64,000 bases of DNA from Neptunomonas sp. (GTDB lineage Bacteria; Pseudomonadota; Gammaproteobacteria; Pseudomonadales; Balneatricaceae), in assembly GCF_016744175.1 (NCBI RefSeq), contig NZ_JADGEV010000019.1:1-64000 (forward strand), given 5' to 3'. The position numbers and the translations under genes were made by a program. Below, one piece after another: positions 59,130 through 64,000 of this stretch (position 1 is its first letter; every line of letters starts with the position of its first letter). Below the pieces are notes generated by a model. It searched no databases and was not told where the DNA came from. It saw nothing but the letters and a program-made list of their open reading frames with translations.

Positions 59130-61253
59130 ATGAGAGAAGCGGTCACCACGTCGGATGCACTACTACAACGTTTATCTGATCAACGCCGGCAAAGACTGCG
59201 CAAGAATGTCCAGCTACTATTCCTTGGACTCCGGCCTGAAGAAACAGACCCCATTATATCTCTACTTCGCGGCGCTAGACTTGCACCCCGAGGCAGACAG
59301 CTCAACACTGAAGACGAATTCCTTGAAGCATTAAGCGAACGAGCCTGGGACTTAATCATCTGCACCTCCGAGCGTGAAGACTTCGGCATTAAGCATGCAA
59401 TGAACCATCTGAAGCGTTTTGATAAAGACATCCCTGTCATTCAATTAGTCCCCCATGCTGACAGCCAGTTATCTCTGCAAGGCTTAAAAGCCAATATGCA
59501 AGCAGTAGTACCGCTTGAAGAAAAAGAGCTGCTACTGATCACCATTCGCCGAGAACTAGAACACTTAGAAAACCGTCGACGCATGCGCCAAGCCGAAGCC
59601 CAGCTTAACGAAGCTGAAAAGCGGGGACGCATGCTCATGGAGCGTTCAACACTCGCTATTGGCTATTTTGATGCTGAGCGCTTACTTCTAGCCAATAATG
59701 CCTTTGCCCTACTCTTTGGCTATGATAATCCCACAAAGTTAGAAGGGAAATTAATCGACATGTTCGTCGTCCCTCAGGACAGCAATGAGCTACACGAGCA
59801 AGTTCGCTACTTTGCCGAAGAAAACTTAAAAGAGCTTATTTTTCAACTCACAGGCCGTCGTGCTGATGACTCTAATTTTAACGCCCATATTGAACTACAA
59901 GAAACACGACTAAACGGTAAACCTTGCGTCCAAGTTATTGTTCGAGCCGAAAGCACCCAGAGTAGTAAAAAATCTTTTAGCGAGCACGATCCTATAACCG
60001 GCCTTTACAACGCAGAATTTTTCCAGAGACGCCTTGATGAGATAATTCAAGCAGCCTTACCTGGCGGACATGACTGCCAGCTGTTTTACATCAATATCAA
60101 TAACTATTCGAGTATACGTGCTGATTTTGGGAGTGATTGCTGCGACCACATTGCTAGGGACCTAGCCGATCTTCTAAAAACTCAAATCAACCCTGTACAT
60201 ATTAAAGGCAGGTTATCTGACGCAGGTTTTTGCGTTATATTCCATGACCCTAGCCCTGATAAAGCAGCCGCTGCAGCTGAGAAACTCTGCACCGCTATTT
60301 CAAAACACAAATCAAGCCTCCACAACACCGAGCTAGGCTTTACATGTTCGATAGGTATTACCACTATTACCGACTCATCACCTAATACGCCGTTACTAAT
60401 TGAGCGCGCAAAATCAGCGGCAGACAGCATAAGCTCTAATACCGACAGCGGTGTGATGTTCTACCTTCCTGAAGTAAGCCCAACCGAACAAGATGCAAGC
60501 AAAGCCATGGATGCTTTGAAAAAGGCAATTGAAGAACAACAATTTAAATTACTTTACCAACCTATCGTGCCACTGTCTTACGCAAGTCAACTAAGCCATT
60601 ATGAAGCACTGCTGAGGCTACTTGATAAAAACAACAACGAGATATCCCCCTCTCTATTTTTAGAAACGGTGGATATAGCGGAACTTAGTACCACGATGGA
60701 TCGCTGGGTGATTCAAGAATGCATCAGACACCTACGAGAAGAGCTCAACAGCGGCAATAGGCACCGGCTTTTCATTAGTGTAACCAAACGCACCTGGGGT
60801 GACCCAGATATCCTTATATGGCTATCTGAGAAGCTTAGAGAGTTCAGAATACCTGCAGACCTACTCGTATTCCAAATAAGCGAGAGCGAGTGCTCCAGCC
60901 ATTTAGTCGGCGCTCAAGCATTTGCCGACGGACTCAAGAAACTACACTGCTTGATTTGCATTAAGCACTTTGGCTGCTCAAGCAATGCCAACCAAGTACT
61001 ACGGCAAATCAGTCCTGACTATGTCAAAATTGACGGCTCGTTCGTACAGGAACTAGCATCCGCATCTTCAATAGATGCCTCTTTTGAGGAAATGATAGAG
61101 GCACTGAAATCTCAAGGAAAAATCACTATAGCACCCTTGGTAGAAGACCCAAAAATCATGAGCCGTTTATGGAAGTCGGGGGTTGGCCTGATACAAGGTT
61201 ACTACCTACAACCACCTAGAGAAAAAATGGACTATGATTTCTTCGAAGGCTAA
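59130..61253 (+). CDS. FimX-like protein with degenerate GGDEF and EAL domains
   Basis: 707 residues, arranged as N-terminal receiver-like region, PAS (about 165-270), GGDEF-like and EAL-like domains. The GGDEF site reads SDAGF, so cyclase activity is not expected. The EAL domain keeps YEALLRL but has changes at several metal sites: FQISE for LELTE, IKHFG for IDDFG, and IAPLVED for IAEGVET. The size, order and loss pattern match Pseudomonas FimX, which binds c-di-GMP through its EAL domain and drives type IV pilus assembly. pilU lies 22 kb away. It is convergent with serB. Confidence 0.85.
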   Translation: MREAVTTSDALLQRLSDQRRQRLRKNVQLLFLGLRPEETDPIISLLRGARLAPRGRQLNTEDEFLEALSERAWDLIICTSEREDFGIKHAMNHLKRFDKDIPVIQLVPHADSQLSLQGLKANMQAVVPLEEKELLLITIRRELEHLENRRRMRQAEAQLNEAEKRGRMLMERSTLAIGYFDAERLLLANNAFALLFGYDNPTKLEGKLIDMFVVPQDSNELHEQVRYFAEENLKELIFQLTGRRADDSNFNAHIELQETRLNGKPCVQVIVRAESTQSSKKSFSEHDPITGLYNAEFFQRRLDEIIQAALPGGHDCQLFYININNYSSIRADFGSDCCDHIARDLADLLKTQINPVHIKGRLSDAGFCVIFHDPSPDKAAAAAEKLCTAISKHKSSLHNTELGFTCSIGITTITDSSPNTPLLIERAKSAADSISSNTDSGVMFYLPEVSPTEQDASKAMDALKKAIEEQQFKLLYQPIVPLSYASQLSHYEALLRLLDKNNNEISPSLFLETVDIAELSTTMDRWVIQECIRHLREELNSGNRHRLFISVTKRTWGDPDILIWLSEKLREFRIPADLLVFQISESECSSHLVGAQAFADGLKKLHCLICIKHFGCSSNANQVLRQISPDYVKIDGSFVQELASASSIDASFEEMIEALKSQGKITIAPLVEDPKIMSRLWKSGVGLIQGYYLQPPREKMDYDFFEG

Positions 61254-61257
61254 AAAA

Positions 61258-61285
61258 AATGCCAGCGCTTTCCAACGCTGGCATT
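61258..61285. terminator. Bidirectional terminator between the FimX-like gene and serB
   Basis: Perfect 10-bp stem AATGCCAGCG / CGCTGGCATT with an 8-base loop. It is flanked by an A-run on the left and a T-rich tail on the right, so it can serve both convergent genes. Confidence 0.88.
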
Positions 61286-61312
61286 CTTTCCTATCGATTG
61301 AGCAAGCAATAC

Positions 61313-62530
61313 TTATTGAAGCGAATCACGATCTCTAAAGCCAATTAGATACAAAATACCATCAAGGCCGAGCGTAGAAATAGCTTGTTTTGCGCTTTGT
61401 CGAACTAATGGTTTAGCTCTAAACGCAATCCCTAGCCCTGCAATTGATAGCATAGGCAAGTCATTAGCCCCATCGCCAACCGCTATCGTCTGCTCTAAAC
61501 GCACACCTTCACGCTGAGCTATTTCCCTCAGCAACTCAGCCTTACGATTACCATTTACAATCTCACCCACAACGTCACCGGTAACCACACCACCTTTAAT
61601 ATCTAACTGGTTGGCATAAACATAATCAAAGCCTAGTTGCTGCTGCAGCTTTTCAGCAAAGTACGTAAAGCCACCTGACAGTATCGCTGTTTTAAAGCCC
61701 AACGCTTTTAGACTTGAAACGAGCTCCTCTGCACCTTCTGTCATCGGTAGACGTTGCGCTACAGACTCAAGCACACTGGCATCCAACCCTTTCAGTAGCG
61801 CTACACGACGGCGAAAGCTTTCGTTAAAGTCGAGCTCACCACGCATAGCCGCTTCAGTAATCTCAATGACTTGATCACCTACACCGGCTTCTTTTGCTAG
61901 CTCATCAATGACTTCCGCCTCAATAAGCGTAGAATCCATATCAAATACAACCAATCGACGGTTACGCCGAAAAATATTATCTTCTTGAAAGGCTATATCA
62001 ACATCTAGATCACTAGCCGTACGAAGAAACTCTTCTTGCAGTAACGATAAATCACTAGATGCACCACGTACGGAGAACTCAACACAAGCTTTAGCTTTTT
62101 CCTGAGACTCATTCCCCAGTGACAATCGACCAGACAAGCGAGTGATTTTATCAATATTAAGACCATGCTGAGAGGCAACCTCCGTTACAGTGGCAATCTG
62201 AGCCGCTGTAATTTTACGTGCTAGCAAGGTAATAATATGACGCGACTTCCCCTGACCGGTAACCCACTGCTCATACTCTTCTTCGCCTATCGGCTGAAAG
62301 CGAACCTTCATGTCCATTTCATGTGTTTTAAATAACAAATCACGCAAAATAGGAGACGATTCCGATACTTGCGGCACCTCAATCAGAATACCTAAAGACA
62401 AAGTGTTGTGAATAACCGCTTGCCCTATGTCTAGAATATTGACCTGAAATCCAGCCAAAATAGACGTTATAGTCGAGGTCACACCCGGCTTATCTTCACC
62501 AGATATCGTAAGTAAAATAATCTCTTTCAT
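61313..62530 (-). CDS. serB: Phosphoserine phosphatase
   Basis: 405 residues from the ATG at 62530 (GGAAG upstream; the in-frame TTG just before it is unlikely). Two N-terminal ACT-like domains (about 1-175) are followed by the HAD domain: the nucleophile motif DMDSTLIEAEVIDELA, the Thr/Ser block LSGGFTYFAEKL and the late GDGANDLPMLSIAG. It hydrolyses phosphoserine to serine, the last step of serine synthesis. The long two-ACT form is typical of Pseudomonas-like bacteria. Confidence 0.95.
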   Translation of the reverse strand: MKEIILLTISGEDKPGVTSTITSILAGFQVNILDIGQAVIHNTLSLGILIEVPQVSESSPILRDLLFKTHEMDMKVRFQPIGEEEYEQWVTGQGKSRHIITLLARKITAAQIATVTEVASQHGLNIDKITRLSGRLSLGNESQEKAKACVEFSVRGASSDLSLLQEEFLRTASDLDVDIAFQEDNIFRRNRRLVVFDMDSTLIEAEVIDELAKEAGVGDQVIEITEAAMRGELDFNESFRRRVALLKGLDASVLESVAQRLPMTEGAEELVSSLKALGFKTAILSGGFTYFAEKLQQQLGFDYVYANQLDIKGGVVTGDVVGEIVNGNRKAELLREIAQREGVRLEQTIAVGDGANDLPMLSIAGLGIAFRAKPLVRQSAKQAISTLGLDGILYLIGFRDRDSLQ

Positions 62531-62587
62531 CAAACTTCCAATCTAACTAAACAATAGACGTATTATACAACAGCAGTTCGCCATGAA

Positions 62588-64000
62588 TTACTTACTACCT
62601 TTAGATGGCTTCGCCGCAGAAGCATTCTTAGGCTTTTTAGAGCGACGTTTTTGAGCTTTTTTACTTTTGCCTTCACCACCTTTAGATACAGCAGCTAGCT
62701 CTCTCTCAGCCGCAGACATGTGCGCCTTCTTATGTGCAGACCCTTGATGCCCCGGCTTCGATTTATTACCTTTTGCTTTTGGCTTACTTCTGCCATTAGC
62801 CTGCTTAGGTTTAGCACGCTCACCGGCTGCCCCTATCTTTCCTTCTGCTAATAGTTGACGCTGGCTGACTTTAGCTTTTACTACCTGACCGCTCTCTAAT
62901 GATTTCACTAACTCAAAATCAATTTTCCGGTCATCTAGATCGACTCGCGCAACCTGAACTCTCAAACGATCACCCAGCTTAAAGACTTTACGGGTACGTT
63001 CACCCACTAAGCGCTGCTTTGCCGAATCAAAGTGATAATAATCGCTTGGCAAACCAGTAATATGTACCAAGCCTTCAATGTAGACCGATTCTAACTCTAT
63101 AAACAAACCAAAACCTGTGACGGCTGAAACAACACCGTCATACTCATGACCCACCTGGTCTTGCATATACTCACACTTGAGCCATGCAACCACGTCACGC
63201 GTAGCATCATCAGCACGTCTTTCCGACATCGAGCAATGCTCGCCAAGCTGCACAACTTGCTCAGTGGTATAAGCATATCTAAAGGCAGGATTTGGAACAA
63301 AGTCATCAGGGCGACGAATAGTACGTGCCTGAGAGTCAGAATGGATCATGGCACGAATTGCACGATGCACCAAAAGGTCAGGATAGCGTCTAATAGGCGA
63401 CGTGAAATGCGTATACGCCGGGTAAGCCAAGCCAAAGTGACCATTGTTTTCAGGCGTATACACGGCCTGCGCCATTGAGCGTAACATCATTGTTTGTATT
63501 ACATGTCGGTCAGGGCGTTCTTCTATCCAACCTGCCAATTGTTGATAATCTTTTGGATCCGGCTCATCACCACCGCCCAGCTCTAGCCCAAGTTCACCCA
63601 AATAAGATCTAAGACTCTCTAGGCGCCCTACTTTAGGCCCTTCATGAACACGGTATAGCGTAGGCATATCAGTGCTACTTAAAAAGCGCGCTGTAGCGAC
63701 ATTGGCGCACAACATACACTCTTCAATCAGCTTATGCGCATCATTACGCACAACAGGAACAATTTGTTCAATTTTGCGATCCTCACCAAAAATCATACGA
63801 CTTTCGGTTGTTTCAAAATCGATAGCCCCCCTCTTCCCGCGCGAAGACCTTAGTGCAAAATACAGAGCATACAAATGCTCAAGATGCGGCACCACATTTG
63901 AGTACTCACTTCGAAGAGCAGCGCCGTCATCAGAGGCGGGATCCATCAACATAGCCCCGACTTTTGTGTAGGTTAGCCTTGCCTGTGAATTGATAATTGA
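62588..64000 (-). CDS. rnr: Ribonuclease R, C-terminal part (cut by the window edge)
   Basis: The frame is open to the right edge, so only the last 470 residues are present. RNB-domain blocks visible are INSQARLTYTKVGAM at the edge, ESRMIFGEDRKIEQIVP, and HFTSPIRRYPDLLVHRAI. An S1 domain (GVVSAVTGFGLFIELESVYIEG) and a very basic C-terminal tail rich in Lys (KPKQANGRSKPKAKGNKSK) follow, as in RNase R. It degrades structured RNA 3' to 5' and takes part in rRNA quality control and trans-translation. Confidence 0.95.
   Translation of the reverse strand, partial: SIINSQARLTYTKVGAMLMDPASDDGAALRSEYSNVVPHLEHLYALYFALRSSRGKRGAIDFETTESRMIFGEDRKIEQIVPVVRNDAHKLIEECMLCANVATARFLSSTDMPTLYRVHEGPKVGRLESLRSYLGELGLELGGGDEPDPKDYQQLAGWIEERPDRHVIQTMMLRSMAQAVYTPENNGHFGLAYPAYTHFTSPIRRYPDLLVHRAIRAMIHSDSQARTIRRPDDFVPNPAFRYAYTTEQVVQLGEHCSMSERRADDATRDVVAWLKCEYMQDQVGHEYDGVVSAVTGFGLFIELESVYIEGLVHITGLPSDYYHFDSAKQRLVGERTRKVFKLGDRLRVQVARVDLDDRKIDFELVKSLESGQVVKAKVSQRQLLAEGKIGAAGERAKPKQANGRSKPKAKGNKSKPGHQGSAHKKAHMSAAERELAAVSKGGEGKSKKAQKRRSKKPKNASAAKPSKGSK

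Overview
The window reads as a chromosomal segment of a marine, heterotrophic gammaproteobacterium of the Oceanospirillales type (Neptunomonas/Amphritea/Marinobacterium-like). This placement is an inference from gene order: hemA-prfA-prmC-moeB diverging from TPR lipoprotein-lolB, then tRNA-Gln-prs-rplY-pth-ychF, is the Pseudomonas/Oceanospirillum arrangement. The base composition is moderate, and the degradative, chemotaxis and type IV pilus genes fit a motile marine heterotroph. I see no prophage, insertion sequence, integrase or CRISPR array. The right edge cuts through rnr.

Layout. 1-3.5 kb: a MarR-GNAT fusion regulator with azlCD (branched-chain amino acid export), then alanine dehydrogenase. 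3.5-10.9 kb: two chemoreceptors flanking fadBA. 10.9-19.4 kb, minus strand: etfBA and a fatty-acid catabolic block (acyl-CoA dehydrogenase, SCP2 protein, acyl-CoA ligase, DUF2889 protein, nitronate monooxygenase, crotonase). 19.6-26.6 kb: an orphan glycosyltransferase with a C10 tract, a third chemoreceptor, a PEP-CTERM matrixin-like protease, an alpha/beta hydrolase and a tandem universal stress protein. 26.6-30.1 kb: an MMPL/RND transporter coupled to a YCF48/BNR-repeat exported protein. 30.4-35.3 kb: a complete liv-type ABC transporter. 35.4-45.5 kb: a DHH phosphoesterase, pilU, an SMI1/KNR4 protein, an unrecognised winged-helix/nuclease-like protein, a sigma-54 activator with its probable target CoA-transferase, sixA, an AEC transporter, an ankyrin protein and a HTH regulator. 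45.6-48.0 kb: an aspartase-like protein with lost active-site residues, paired with ansA. 48.0-64.0 kb: housekeeping genes, four tRNAs, a FimX-like degenerate GGDEF/EAL protein, serB and rnr.

The genes combine into a few themes. One is beta-oxidation: ligase, acyl-CoA dehydrogenase, ETF and FadBA form a nearly complete path from free fatty acid to acetyl-CoA. A second is amino-acid handling: Liv import, AzlCD export, Ald and AnsA. A third is surface behaviour: chemoreceptors, PilU and the FimX-like protein.

The observations most worth a second look are these: the aspartase paralogue with lost substrate-binding residues beside ansA and a divergent regulator; the sigma-54 activator/promoter/CoA-transferase module; the C10 tract in the glycosyltransferase; the tRNA-Gln copy with an A73 discriminator; the absence of ispE between lolB and prs; and the winged-helix plus nuclease-like protein.
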